This document shows, one piece after another, positions 8,127 to 16,502 of a stretch of DNA of 64,000 nt (the stretch's first letter is position 1; the number at the start of each line of letters is the position of its first letter). Origin of the DNA: Dehalococcoidia bacterium UBA1222 (GTDB taxonomy: Bacteria; Chloroflexota; Dehalococcoidia; Dehalococcoidales; UBA1222); NCBI GenBank assembly GCA_002309415.1, contig DBXC01000007.1:1-64000 (forward strand), written 5' to 3'. Below the pieces are notes generated by a model. That model did no database searches. It saw only the letters and a program-made list of their open reading frames with translations, and was not told the DNA's origin. A program made the translations under genes and the position numbers.

Positions 8127-8693
8127 ATGGCAGAATATGACGTTGGTGAAGCCAGAATGTTTGCAAAATGGCACACTACACGCGATCTACTCAAAAATGA
8201 GGAGTTTTGGGCTGATTGCCGAGTGTTGCTATTAAACAAGGTGTTTACGCTTCCTTTTCCCGATACAGAGGCTAACAGGGAAGTGTTTTATCAGGCTTGT
8301 GCCTCTCATACAGAATGCATAGTACCGACGCTATTCAAACAGATACCAATCTCTGAACAAGACTTGGTGCAGATGAAAGAAAACATCAGGTCAGGCATAC
8401 GCAACATCGTGCGAACTAAAAACAGTCTCAATCTCGACTTGTCTCAAGGATGTTCATTCAACCGAAACGGCACCTGTTCGGTCAAGAAATACTGTCCTGA
8501 ATTCTGCCGAAGCTTTCCTGTCATGCCGCCTTTTGTATCAGTATCAGATGACGGGGAAACTTTCTATCACCTCCAGGTGCTCGCTTGCTATCCTGAAGTG
8601 ATAGACGTGATCAAAACGCTCTACACAATGGCATTCTCTAGCAATCCGGATATTGTGATATTGCCAGATCTTAGTGTCGTTGCAAATCAATGA
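8127..8693 (+). CDS. degenerate YkgJ-type paralogue
   Basis: 188 residues. Its first 45 residues closely match the start of the protein upstream (Met-Phe-Ala-Lys-Trp-His-x-Thr...Asp-Leu...Asn-(Asn/Glu)-Glu...Phe-Trp-x-Asp-Cys). It keeps the Gly-Cys-Ser-Phe...Gly-Thr-Cys-Ser and Cys-Pro-Glu-Phe-Cys-Arg-Ser-Phe-Pro parts. The first cysteine group, however, is reduced to isolated residues (Cys-Ala-Ser-His-Thr-Glu-Cys). The cluster is therefore incomplete and may bind metal differently or not at all. I place the start at the ATG at 8127, where similarity to the paralogue begins; a longer frame opens at 8088. The 3' end overlaps the convergent nitroreductase gene by seven bases. Confidence 0.72.
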   Translation: MAEYDVGEARMFAKWHTTRDLLKNEEFWADCRVLLLNKVFTLPFPDTEANREVFYQACASHTECIVPTLFKQIPISEQDLVQMKENIRSGIRNIVRTKNSLNLDLSQGCSFNRNGTCSVKKYCPEFCRSFPVMPPFVSVSDDGETFYHLQVLACYPEVIDVIKTLYTMAFSSNPDIVILPDLSVVANQ

Positions 8694-9244
8694 TCGCCCA
8701 ATTGCTCTAAAACTAACTCCTCGATTGCCTTTCTGGGACGCATATCAGGCTGCTCTGCCGGATAGCCGACTGCAACGCATGAAACTATTTCAAGCTGTGT
8801 TCCTATATATTTTTCCAGTTCTGCCTGCGTATAACACACATCTCTGAGCCAAACCGTCCCTAGACCCTTGTCAACAGCTGTGAGACACATATTCTCAATA
8901 GCAGCCCCTATCGATAACAAATCACTAGTATTCCATTGGACATCTCTTTCTTTAAGCACCCAAATAACTGCTGGCGCACGGTTAATAATTCTTGCTGAAA
9001 GATTGATGGTTTTGACGTATTCGGGATACTCCATTCCTTCTTTAAAGAACGACTTCATGATTTCTGAGATCTGCTTTTTCCGGCTTGCATCGGTTTCAAT
9101 AATGAACCTCCATGGCTGTCTGTTTTTGGCCGATGGCGCCATCCTGGCAGCATCTATTAGCTGATATAGTTTTTGTTCTTCAACGGGCTTGTTCTGATAG
9201 AGCCTTATACTTCTTCGCGCATGGATTGCCTGACTAATCTCCAT
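8687..9244 (-). CDS. nitroreductase-family flavoprotein
   Basis: About 185 residues. The N-terminal (Ala/Ser)-Arg-Arg-Ser-Ile-Arg-x-Tyr motif and the Ala-Pro-Ser-Ala-Lys-Asn-Arg-Gln-Pro-Trp segment are the FMN-binding signature of the nitroreductase superfamily. A later Gly-Leu-Gly-Thr-Val-Trp-Leu segment and Ala-Val-Gly-Tyr-Pro near the end also fit. I choose the ATG at 9244 because it begins at the conserved motif and overlaps the stop of the upstream glycosyltransferase gene, implying translational coupling. The 9265 start is the alternative. It probably acts as an NAD(P)H-dependent oxidoreductase; the substrate is unknown. Confidence 0.88.
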   Translation of the reverse strand: MEISQAIHARRSIRLYQNKPVEEQKLYQLIDAARMAPSAKNRQPWRFIIETDASRKKQISEIMKSFFKEGMEYPEYVKTINLSARIINRAPAVIWVLKERDVQWNTSDLLSIGAAIENMCLTAVDKGLGTVWLRDVCYTQAELEKYIGTQLEIVSCVAVGYPAEQPDMRPRKAIEELVLEQLGDH

Positions 9245-10361
9245 CGTTTTCTCCTGCTTCTTCATTCTGATTTAGCAAACACTCTGCCAGCTTCACAATC
9301 TCTGCTGCTGCGTTCTCTTTGATTGTGGATCTCATAGCATCTTCCATTAACCGTCTTTGTTCTTCCTTACGAACGTACTCGATTGCGGCCGGAAACTGCT
9401 TGAAGGAACGAACAAATATGCTCATTTGTTTGTGTTCAAAAAACTCTGCGTTGATCGTTTCGCATCCTGGAATAGTATCTACATGAATGATAGGAATTCT
9501 TAAGCTGGCAGCCTCTGTTGACGATATTCCACCCGCCTTAGAAATAAATACTCCAGCATTTCTAACAATTTGCGCAGGATCATCGATATAACCATATACC
9601 TTAACCCTGTCATGATATCTGTTCTTTTCCAACTTCTCTTTCAGCCTATGATTCATTCCCGTCAAAACAGTAATCTCTGTATCCAAAGGAAGGTCACATT
9701 TATTAAGCAATAACTCAACGACTTGTTTCATTTTTCCAGAGCCAAAATATCCACCTGCAATTACAATATTGAACCCTTGTTTCGTTTTCTCTTCTCGCCT
9801 GCTGTTGTTGAAACTTTGACGCAAGGGTATGCCCAATGGGTAAATCCTATTTCGATCAATGTTGTGTCTTTCAAATTCGCCCGTATTATCTTCATGTGCA
9901 ATGACATATGCATCACACTTGCACACATCCAGAAACGGCTCACACGTATAATCTGTTGCCACAAACACTGTTAACAGGTGTTGGAGCGCATCCATTTGTT
10001 TAAGATGTGTTGTAATCTCGCACGTAATTGGATGAGTCATGAAGACTACATCAAAGCGTTGTGTCTTTATATATGGGCCAACCCGTTTGGCAACCCTTTT
10101 TGTCAAAAAAGAAGCAGGGGAGCTCCTAAAGAAGTTGCGATATTTATCAGCTAACCAATAAACGATTCCAAACGATTTGGGTGCGTAAACAATCTCCTTG
10201 TTATACAAAGACCCTAAAAAAGAGATACCTCTGCTTCCAAACAGTTTGAAAGGATCGATTGCTTCCGCATATCCACCATTTCTCTCAATCTCTTCCTGAA
10301 GAGCCTTTGCCGCCATATCATGACCACCGCCGGCTCCATAAGACAAAATCAATGCTTTCAT
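9234..10361 (-). CDS. GT28-family lipid glycosyltransferase (MGDG synthase/UgtP-like)
   Basis: This 375-residue protein starts with Leu-Ser-Tyr-Gly-Ala-Gly-Gly-Gly-His, the N-terminal signature of monogalactosyldiacylglycerol synthase and diacylglycerol glucosyltransferases. A Phe-Val-Ala-Thr-Asp-Tyr segment follows near residue 138. The C-terminal nucleotide-sugar domain shows Ile-Ala-Gly-Gly-Tyr-Phe-Gly-Ser-Gly near 220 and a Ser-Lys-Ala-Gly-Gly-Ile-Ser-Ser-Thr-Glu-Ala motif near 290. It probably glycosylates a lipid at the inner membrane face. It is divergent from the E1-ACP-ketosynthase operon by 120 bases, so it may decorate the product of that operon, but it could equally serve general lipid synthesis. 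Confidence 0.85.
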   Translation of the reverse strand: MKALILSYGAGGGHDMAAKALQEEIERNGGYAEAIDPFKLFGSRGISFLGSLYNKEIVYAPKSFGIVYWLADKYRNFFRSSPASFLTKRVAKRVGPYIKTQRFDVVFMTHPITCEITTHLKQMDALQHLLTVFVATDYTCEPFLDVCKCDAYVIAHEDNTGEFERHNIDRNRIYPLGIPLRQSFNNSRREEKTKQGFNIVIAGGYFGSGKMKQVVELLLNKCDLPLDTEITVLTGMNHRLKEKLEKNRYHDRVKVYGYIDDPAQIVRNAGVFISKAGGISSTEAASLRIPIIHVDTIPGCETINAEFFEHKQMSIFVRSFKQFPAAIEYVRKEEQRRLMEDAMRSTIKENAAAEIVKLAECLLNQNEEAGENDGD

Positions 10362-10481
10362 GCCTAGGATTTTACATTTTTATTAGCGTATTATGCTTTT
10401 TGTGAAGAAAATATCACACACAACAGCCCTCGTGCCTGTATTGCTCGTGTTAGAATTAATCTGGCAGGGCGAGGAGTTCTT

Positions 10482-11480
10482 ATGGATAACACATTTGATT
10501 ATTCAACCGCTTTCAGTATCAATCAGGGAATCGTTTCAGTTGAGGATCAGAAAAAGATTAAAAATGCCAAAATCACAATTGTTGGCGTCGGCGGAGCAGG
10601 AGGATCTATCGCGATCATGCTCGCTAGAACCGGTGTTGAACACTTCACGCTTGTCGATTTTGATACGTATTCAGCTTCAAATCTCAACCGTCAGATAGGT
10701 TGCCGTTTAGATACTTTGGGCCGGCCTAAAGTTGAAGTAATGAGAGAGGACATCCTCAAAATCAACCCTCAAGCCGATGTAAAAACTATAAGCGAAAAAG
10801 TTCCGCTAAGCGATTTTCACAAAATCGTTGAAGATGCCACTGTCTATTTTTCAGAGGCAGACGATTTGGCATATTCAACAGAAACAATAATTCGCTGCCA
10901 AGCCTTGGGAAAGATGGCAATTACGTTCATGCCGTACGGCATGGGAAGCGCCATAATGGTCTTCCCTCCGCACAACAAAGTCTATGATCCAACAGATCTG
11001 ATGGGCGGACCGAAAGGGCTATCCTATGAGGAGCTGAAAGATTTTCAAACCAATGAGATTACTCGCATGGGTCGCCGATGGCACATTATCGATGGAAAGA
11101 TGCGGATCTCTTGGTTTAAGAAATGGTGCAAAGGGAAAATCGGACTTACACAACTGTGTCCAGCGGTATGGGCTGGAGCGGCAATAGCCGCAACAGAGGC
11201 CATCAAATATATCATCGATAAATGGGAACAGGTCCACGCCCCATATATATGGTTTGTTTCCTTAGCGGAAAACAAAATCAAAGTTCAAAAGTATCGACGA
11301 AGGACATGGCTTTTCAATAAGCTTATGTACAAAGCGTTTCGCATTAAACGTTGGAATATCGGAAAGGCTCTCGAAAAGAATACTCTTTCCTCATTATCCA
11401 GGGAATTGGACAGAATGGAATCCGAAGAAGCCAACGGGAAAACACCAAAAATTCCATTCATGTGGAAATATTTAATCTAA
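10482..11480 (+). CDS. E1/ThiF/MoeB-like adenylyltransferase (first of a pair)
   Basis: 332 residues. A Rossmann nucleotide site GVGGAGG (35-41), D59/D61, the SNLNRQ motif (66-71), K83 and D127/D128 match the ATP-binding and catalytic residues of MoeB/ThiF/E1 proteins, so adenylation of a carboxyl group is plausible. The usual CxxC zinc pairs of MoeB are absent. A distinctive C-terminal part follows: Gly-Arg-Arg-Trp-His-Ile near 197, a conserved Gln-Leu-Cys-Pro with C226, then Lys-Trp-x2-Val-x-Ala-Pro and a basic tail. All are shared with the second E1-like protein at 13724. It is the first gene of an operon with ACP, ketosynthase and ketoreductase. A linked ubiquitin-like protein with a Gly-Gly end is not present, so the substrate is unknown. 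Confidence 0.85.
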   Translation: MDNTFDYSTAFSINQGIVSVEDQKKIKNAKITIVGVGGAGGSIAIMLARTGVEHFTLVDFDTYSASNLNRQIGCRLDTLGRPKVEVMREDILKINPQADVKTISEKVPLSDFHKIVEDATVYFSEADDLAYSTETIIRCQALGKMAITFMPYGMGSAIMVFPPHNKVYDPTDLMGGPKGLSYEELKDFQTNEITRMGRRWHIIDGKMRISWFKKWCKGKIGLTQLCPAVWAGAAIAATEAIKYIIDKWEQVHAPYIWFVSLAENKIKVQKYRRRTWLFNKLMYKAFRIKRWNIGKALEKNTLSSLSRELDRMESEEANGKTPKIPFMWKYLI

Positions 11481-11491
11481 GAGGCGATATT

Positions 11492-11734
11492 ATGACTAGA
11501 GAAGAAATAACAAACGAACTTAAAGAAATAATCGTTCAAATTACCCACAAACCTCTTCATGCCCTATCTGATGGCGATAACTGGCAATCGATAGGTGCTG
11601 ATTCTTTAGACAAAGTACAAATAATCATGGCGCTCGAGGAAAAACATGATATCGAAATACTCGACGAAGATATCGCAGCAATAACAGACATGCAGTCTTT
11701 CATCGACCTGCTTGAAAATAAAATCAACTCATAA
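11492..11734 (+). CDS. acyl carrier protein
   Basis: 80 residues, normal ACP length. The phosphopantetheine site is Gly-Ala-Asp-Ser-Leu-Asp, with S38, in the usual four-helix acidic context. I start at the ATG at 11492, 11 bases after the E1-like stop; GAGGCG precedes it. A longer frame from 11351 overlaps the E1 gene and is not credible. The C-terminus ends Lys-Ile-Asn-Ser with no diglycine, so it is not a ubiquitin-like E1 substrate. It probably carries the acyl chain for the ketosynthase six bases downstream. It is a dedicated carrier within a specialised cluster, not the primary fatty-acid AcpP operon. Confidence 0.92.
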   Translation: MTREEITNELKEIIVQITHKPLHALSDGDNWQSIGADSLDKVQIIMALEEKHDIEILDEDIAAITDMQSFIDLLENKINS

Positions 11735-11740
11735 CTAGTC

Positions 11741-12988
11741 ATGACTACCACGAGAAAACTCAACAAAGTCGTTGTAACCGGTATAGGAATGATCACTCCG
11801 CTTGGCTGTGACACCGAGCGAACATGGGATGCTCTCCTGAACGGTTCGTGTGGCATAAAAACAATCTCGTCATTTGACGTTTCCGATTTTCCAATCGCAG
11901 TGGGAGGAGAAATACTGGATTTCGATCCGCTTACTTACATGGATATCAAGAAAGCAGATAGGACCGGGCGAAGCGCTCAATTTGCGATCGCAGCGACAAA
12001 ACAGGCTTTAGATATGGCAAACATCGATTTAGCCTCAGAAGACCCCGACAGAATCGGCATAATAATAGGGACCAGTGGAATGCCAGAACTCCTTGGAGAG
12101 CAGATGATGGTCATGAAAGAGAAAGGGCCTAATCGCGTAAATCCTTTGGTCGTCAGCCAATTCCGCGCCAGTATGGCTCCCTCTCATGTCGGGATGGAGC
12201 TTGGCGTCCACGGCATCAATACTTCTATCAACAGCGCTTGTTCCAGCGGCAACGACGCCATCGGAAACGCATTGAATCATCTCCGTCTTGGAACTGCAGA
12301 CATTATCATCGCTGGCGGAACAGGATCCAACATAACTCCTATAGCCTTGGCGACAACCAATCGAATCGGTGCACTCTCAAAAGTCAGAGATCCTATGGCT
12401 GCTTGTTTACCTTTCGATGCTGCAAGATCAGGTTTCGTTTATGGCGATGGTTCTTGTATGATGACCCTTGAAACAGAAGCTCACGCACTGGCACGGAAAG
12501 CTCCCATCTTGGCAGAGATTGCTGGAGCAGGTTGGTCTTTCGATGCGTTCAGCGAGACCAATCCAGCATTGAATCCTCGCATAAGCTGCATGAAATGGGC
12601 CATCAAGGATGCAGAGATCACCCCAACAGACATCGACTATATCAACGCACATGGTACTGGAACCAAACAAAACGACTTTATTGAGACCGAAGCAATCAAA
12701 CAACTGTTCGGAACAGATGCTATTCCTCCCATCAGTTCAACCAAGGCCTCCACGGGTCATCTTGGTTGTGCCGCAGGAGCAGTAGAAACAGCGTTTTGTG
12801 TATTGGCTATCCGTGACGGCATCATCCCTCCTACAATTCATTACTCAACGCCAGACCCTCAGTGCGATCTCGATTATGTGCCTAACATTGCTAGAAAAAA
12901 GGTTTTAAATTTCTGTCTTAATAACTCATCGGGACTAGGTGGACAGAATTGCTCTTTGATCATCAGGCGGTATAAAAATGGACAATAA
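11741..12988 (+). CDS. beta-ketoacyl-ACP synthase (KAS II/FabF type)
   Basis: 415 residues, standard for FabF. The catalytic triad is complete: C167 in Asn-Ser-Ala-Cys-Ser-Ser-Gly, H304 in Asn-Ala-His-Gly-Thr-Gly-Thr, and H340 in Thr-Gly-His-Leu-Gly. A conserved Lys in Ser-Thr-Lys-Ala is also present. It should condense malonyl-ACP with an acyl chain on the ACP encoded just upstream. It begins six bases after the ACP stop and its end overlaps the ketoreductase start, so the genes are co-translated. No acyltransferase, chain-length factor or FabH starter enzyme accompanies it; it must share those with primary metabolism, or the starter comes from the E1-like proteins. Confidence 0.93.
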   Translation: MTTTRKLNKVVVTGIGMITPLGCDTERTWDALLNGSCGIKTISSFDVSDFPIAVGGEILDFDPLTYMDIKKADRTGRSAQFAIAATKQALDMANIDLASEDPDRIGIIIGTSGMPELLGEQMMVMKEKGPNRVNPLVVSQFRASMAPSHVGMELGVHGINTSINSACSSGNDAIGNALNHLRLGTADIIIAGGTGSNITPIALATTNRIGALSKVRDPMAACLPFDAARSGFVYGDGSCMMTLETEAHALARKAPILAEIAGAGWSFDAFSETNPALNPRISCMKWAIKDAEITPTDIDYINAHGTGTKQNDFIETEAIKQLFGTDAIPPISSTKASTGHLGCAAGAVETAFCVLAIRDGIIPPTIHYSTPDPQCDLDYVPNIARKKVLNFCLNNSSGLGGQNCSLIIRRYKNGQ

Positions 12989-13724
12989 AGACTTCTTTAA
13001 GAACAAAACAGCACTTGTGACTGGTGCCTCTGGAGGCATAGGTAGAGCCATAGCGCTAGCCCTAGATAAGGAGGGTGTCAGAGTCGGAATCCATTACAAC
13101 GCCAATGAAGCTTCCGCCAAAGATCTGTTGAATAAGATAACGACCCCTGGCGCCATGTTATTAAAGTGCGATCTGACCGATGAAGAAGCAATTTCAAAAA
13201 TGTTCTCAGAAATCAATTCTTCTTTCGGCCGTCTCGATATCCTTGTCAACAATGCTGGGGTAGTCAACAATGGCATGCTACTTAGAATGAAGACCGCCAA
13301 GTGGAAAGATGTGCTGGATACCGACCTGAATAGCGCATTTTACTGCTCACGGGAAGCTCTGCCCATAATGCTCAAAAACAGATGGGGAAGAATCATCAAT
13401 ATTTCTTCCGTCTCAGCCCTCCACGGCAATTACGGACAGACCAATTACGCTGCCGCCAAGGGCGCACTCATATCTTTTTCAAAATCCCTTGCTAGAGAAG
13501 TGGGAAGTCACAATATAACCGTCAATACTATAGCTCCCGGTCTTATTGATACTGAAATGCTTACGACGGTTCCCAAAGAGCACCTATCCACGTCAATCGA
13601 AAGACAGGCCGTTAAACGCCTAGGCGTGCCCGAAGATGTCGCAGGATTGGCAGTATTTCTAGCTGGACCCTTTGCCAGTTTTATCACAGCTCAATGCATT
13701 TGTGTCGATGGAGGACTTCTCTGA
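12978..13724 (+). CDS. 3-oxoacyl-ACP reductase (FabG-type SDR)
   Basis: 248 residues. This classical short-chain dehydrogenase has the NADP site Thr-Gly-Ala-Ser-Gly-Gly-Ile-Gly (about 15-22), Asn-Asn-Ala-Gly near 91, catalytic Ser in Ile-Ser-Ser-Val near 141, and Tyr-Ala-Ala-Ala-Lys near 155. It should reduce the beta-keto group made by the upstream synthase. The start overlaps the end of the synthase gene by 11 bases. The stop TGA shares a base with the ATG of the second E1-like gene (TGATG). The operon lacks its own dehydratase and enoyl reductase. Confidence 0.93.
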   Translation: MDNKDFFKNKTALVTGASGGIGRAIALALDKEGVRVGIHYNANEASAKDLLNKITTPGAMLLKCDLTDEEAISKMFSEINSSFGRLDILVNNAGVVNNGMLLRMKTAKWKDVLDTDLNSAFYCSREALPIMLKNRWGRIINISSVSALHGNYGQTNYAAAKGALISFSKSLAREVGSHNITVNTIAPGLIDTEMLTTVPKEHLSTSIERQAVKRLGVPEDVAGLAVFLAGPFASFITAQCICVDGGLL

Positions 13725-14716
13725 TGTCATCCACGGCGTCTGACCCTTTTGCCGTTAATCTCGGAATCTTATCTGAAACCGATATGGAAATCATCGGGAG
13801 AACCAAATATTTGGTCTTGGGCATGTCGCTCGGTTCGGTGATAGCTGAAATGCTTGTGCGCCTCGGCGCCAAGAATATCATGTTAGTTGATAACTCGACT
13901 TACTCTCTATCCGACATAAACCGGGAAGCCTTTTGTACAACTGGATCGATCGGCAAGGTTAAGGTTGAACACGTTCGCAAAAAACTGTTGGAAATATCCC
14001 CGTCTTGTTCGGTCTCGGTTGTCACAGACAAATTATCTCTTGAGACTTTAGACACATTGCTTGAGGATTGGGATGTATTGATATCCCAGGCAGACGATAT
14101 TGCTTTTAGCGTACACGCCTTAATGCTGGCAGAAGCAAAACATAAATGGTCAGCAACATGCATGCCGTCTGGCATGACTTCGTTTGTTGAAATATACCCA
14201 CCAGATCTAAAAAAGATCGTCGATCCAGCCGCTCTATTCGGTGCACCAAAAGGGATGTCTTATAAGGAACTCTATTATTTCCTTAGAAACCCCTTAAATC
14301 GTTGCGGTAGACGTTGGCATATAACTCGGGGGAAATGGTCCGTCGCCCATTTTCATAAGTGGAGACAGCTACAAGCTCCAGAACCCCAATTGTGCCCCGT
14401 TTTCTGGCTCGGCGCATCATTGGTCGTCACAGAGCTTCTAAAGGGCTTAATCGGCAAATGGAAGACCGTGAGAGCACCATCGTTAATCAACATCAGGATG
14501 GCAGAAAACACCATTAATGTCTCGCGCTATCGCTGGAGATCATATATCTTTGAGCATTTTATTTATTGGACTTTCAGCATTAAGTTGTTTGATTTTGGAC
14601 ACCGCTACAGAAAATTCACGACGAGACGCTTCTTCCGAGAACTGAAGACTATCGAAAGGCAGGAACTCAAGGGCGTCAAAAAAATACGTTATCCGTTGAT
14701 CTGGTATTTTATCTAA
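13724..14716 (+). CDS. E1/ThiF-like paralogue with degenerate nucleotide site (second of a pair)
   Basis: 330 residues, similar along its length to the E1-like protein at 10482. Shared landmarks are Ala-Pro-Lys-Gly-Met-Ser-Tyr near 174, Gly-Arg-Arg-Trp-His-Ile near 195, Gln-Leu-Cys-Pro with C224, and Ala-Glu-Asn-x-Ile-x-Val near 260. The nucleotide loop is altered to GMSLGS (33-38) and the SNLNRQ motif to SDINRE (63-68). K80 and Asp124/Asp125 remain. It may therefore be a structural or partly active half of a heterodimer, as APPBP1 and SAE1 are in eukaryotic E1 enzymes. It ends overlapping the convergent 14709 gene by eight bases. Confidence 0.82.
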   Translation: MSSTASDPFAVNLGILSETDMEIIGRTKYLVLGMSLGSVIAEMLVRLGAKNIMLVDNSTYSLSDINREAFCTTGSIGKVKVEHVRKKLLEISPSCSVSVVTDKLSLETLDTLLEDWDVLISQADDIAFSVHALMLAEAKHKWSATCMPSGMTSFVEIYPPDLKKIVDPAALFGAPKGMSYKELYYFLRNPLNRCGRRWHITRGKWSVAHFHKWRQLQAPEPQLCPVFWLGASLVVTELLKGLIGKWKTVRAPSLINIRMAENTINVSRYRWRSYIFEHFIYWTFSIKLFDFGHRYRKFTTRRFFRELKTIERQELKGVKKIRYPLIWYFI

Positions 14717-15890
14717 TCTCGCAATTCAACAACTCATCAACAACAGGCTGAAGAGCATTTCTGTCGAATCCAGCATTGACTAGGCGAATACAATGTTCAT
14801 AGGGCGGCAACAGTTCTTCATCAGATATGCCCTCTGAATCTACAAGTCCTTCCTTTACTTCTTCGAAAGGAACAGCTTCTTTCAACAGTTCTGCTTTATC
14901 ATCTTTCGATGCATTATATCCGTCAAACTCTTTTGCATCGGCATTGCCCTTAGATATCACAAAAGAACATCTTGCGGGTCTAAAAGAATCATTATCAAAA
15001 TAAATATCGCCATACGACCATTCGTTCAGCCATCCGTCATCCCAAAATGTTTCTATAACGAAGTCGGGAAAAAAGAATGTGTCTCGGTCCGAAACCACGT
15101 TGATATCATCATAAGAATTTCCGACGCTTATCATAATCACCGGATTGCGACTCTCTGCAATCTTCCAGGTAGATACTGATGCACGATCGGGCTTATTGAA
15201 TGCCATTCTGCGTGAATGATGTACACTCTTGTACTCAAACTTAAAAGTAATCCACCTGTCACCGGCTATTGCAACTAAATCAGGAGTACAAATGAAACTA
15301 TCAGGAGCTTTTGGAAACTCCAGCGCATTCAATTCCACAGCTGGCGGAATTCGCCTTGGTGCAAAGGATAATATGTCTGTATTCCTATATGGCGGGATGG
15401 GAATCTGCATCAGTTTTGTAGCTCCAAGTCCTGCAAGGACTGCCATTGCAAACCAGTACGGATACGCCTTTTTGCACAAATCTCTGACAGTTGTCTGAGT
15501 CTGGGCATGCCTATTCTTTTCGAACTCATCCCAAGATACATCTCCTCTAAGCAGTTCAAATATTTCATCGGCATTATTGCCAGCAGTAAGACAACTTGCA
15601 GGATCATGCAAGAATTTTTGTACGGAATTGAGACGGCCATGAGGCATCAGGCCAGTATTTGCCGCAACTACTTTCTCCGCTTCAATGAATGACTCGCTCA
15701 TATCAAGGGCTGTCAGGTATAAGGTTGGGAAGTATTCTTTCAGAAACGATATCTCTAAGTTGTCACACAACATCCAAAACTGATCTCTAGAATCTGAGGG
15801 TAAAGAAACCTCGTTTTTCTTCATAACGATTTCACTGTGACTGCTGACAAAGTCCAGCAGCTTCTTGTATGCATCAAGGCTTTTTCCCAT
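14709..15890 (-). CDS. unknown protein with PD-ExK-like motif, paralogue of 6308-7450
   Basis: About 393 residues, no signal peptide. The N-terminal 130 residues resemble the protein at 6308-7450 (Phe-Leu-His-Asp-Pro near 93, Asp-Glu-Phe-Glu-Lys near 121). The centre has Thr-Pro-Asp-Leu (PD at 203-204) followed by Glu-Tyr-Lys (219-221) on the next predicted strand. That spacing is typical of the PD-(D/E)xK nuclease fold, but this is a motif match only. The acidic C-terminus has no recognised domain. Start at 15890 is chosen for its AAAGGAAAG ribosome site; the longer 15938 frame would overlap the upstream gene. It lies downstream of molybdenum hydroxylase operon 2 and the membrane protein gene. 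Confidence 0.75.
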   Translation of the reverse strand: MGKSLDAYKKLLDFVSSHSEIVMKKNEVSLPSDSRDQFWMLCDNLEISFLKEYFPTLYLTALDMSESFIEAEKVVAANTGLMPHGRLNSVQKFLHDPASCLTAGNNADEIFELLRGDVSWDEFEKNRHAQTQTTVRDLCKKAYPYWFAMAVLAGLGATKLMQIPIPPYRNTDILSFAPRRIPPAVELNALEFPKAPDSFICTPDLVAIAGDRWITFKFEYKSVHHSRRMAFNKPDRASVSTWKIAESRNPVIMISVGNSYDDINVVSDRDTFFFPDFVIETFWDDGWLNEWSYGDIYFDNDSFRPARCSFVISKGNADAKEFDGYNASKDDKAELLKEAVPFEEVKEGLVDSEGISDEELLPPYEHCIRLVNAGFDRNALQPVVDELLNCEIR

Positions 15891-15906
15891 AGCAATGCTT
15901 TCCTTT

Positions 15907-16482
15907 CTAGTTCTTTTTGCGGTCAAGAATACGATCAACCAAGAACAGTTTAATCAAAGCAATCACGATTATGGCTGCTGCAACATACAGAGAATAATAG
16001 TATCCTTTAGCTATGGCAGTATTAGCTGCAGTAACAGCAAGCCCCTGTTCAAACTGGACATGCCCTTCTAGCGGGGTATTATAGAACCCCAGCCTTCCCT
16101 GAATGACAACATGAACGGCAGCATATGTGTAGATGATGTGGACAATCCCAACAGCCCCCACCATTATGGTTCCCCACCATTTTTTAATGAAAGAGCCGGC
16201 TATCAGTACAAGACAGACCACGGCCATATAGACCCAGGCGAGCACAGTCATGTGTGGAGGAGTAATATCCTGAATGATATACATCTGCAACAGCTCAAGA
16301 TTGTGTCGCAGTCCCCATCCATAGATATAAATCCATTTGAGGTTTTTAGTAAAGATACATTGCCACCAAGGTAACGTAAATGTGTAAATAAGCCCTCCCG
16401 CTCCAATGATTGCAAGTATCCTGACTACCCAGCCCCAAACAGTTGTCTTAATGTTTTCCATCAGCTTTTTTGCTACGTCCAT
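15907..16482 (-). CDS. four-helix integral membrane protein of unknown function
   Basis: About 191 residues with hydrophobic segments near 23-42, 76-98, 103-125 and 162-182, and a basic C-terminus. No motif is recognised. The ATG at 16482 follows AGAGG at the right distance; an upstream ATG at 16503 is less likely. It starts 80 bases after the FAD gene of operon 2, beyond the GC-rich hairpin, and ends 16 bases before the 15890 gene. It may anchor or pass electrons from the lipoprotein molybdenum hydroxylase to the quinone pool. That is inference from position only; no heme-ligand pattern is obvious. Confidence 0.75.
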   Translation of the reverse strand: MDVAKKLMENIKTTVWGWVVRILAIIGAGGLIYTFTLPWWQCIFTKNLKWIYIYGWGLRHNLELLQMYIIQDITPPHMTVLAWVYMAVVCLVLIAGSFIKKWWGTIMVGAVGIVHIIYTYAAVHVVIQGRLGFYNTPLEGHVQFEQGLAVTAANTAIAKGYYYSLYVAAAIIVIALIKLFLVDRILDRKKN

Positions 16483-16502
16483 GTTTTTACCTCTTTTAAT
16501 CA

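Noticed and set aside
11351..11491. N-terminal extension of the ACP into the E1 gene
   Set aside because: The extension overlaps the E1 coding sequence, looks random in composition, and the ATG at 11492 gives a normal ACP length.
11492..11734. ACP as a ubiquitin-like partner of the E1 proteins
   Set aside because: It has a clear phosphopantetheine serine and no C-terminal diglycine, so it is a carrier protein and not a ubiquitin-like modifier.
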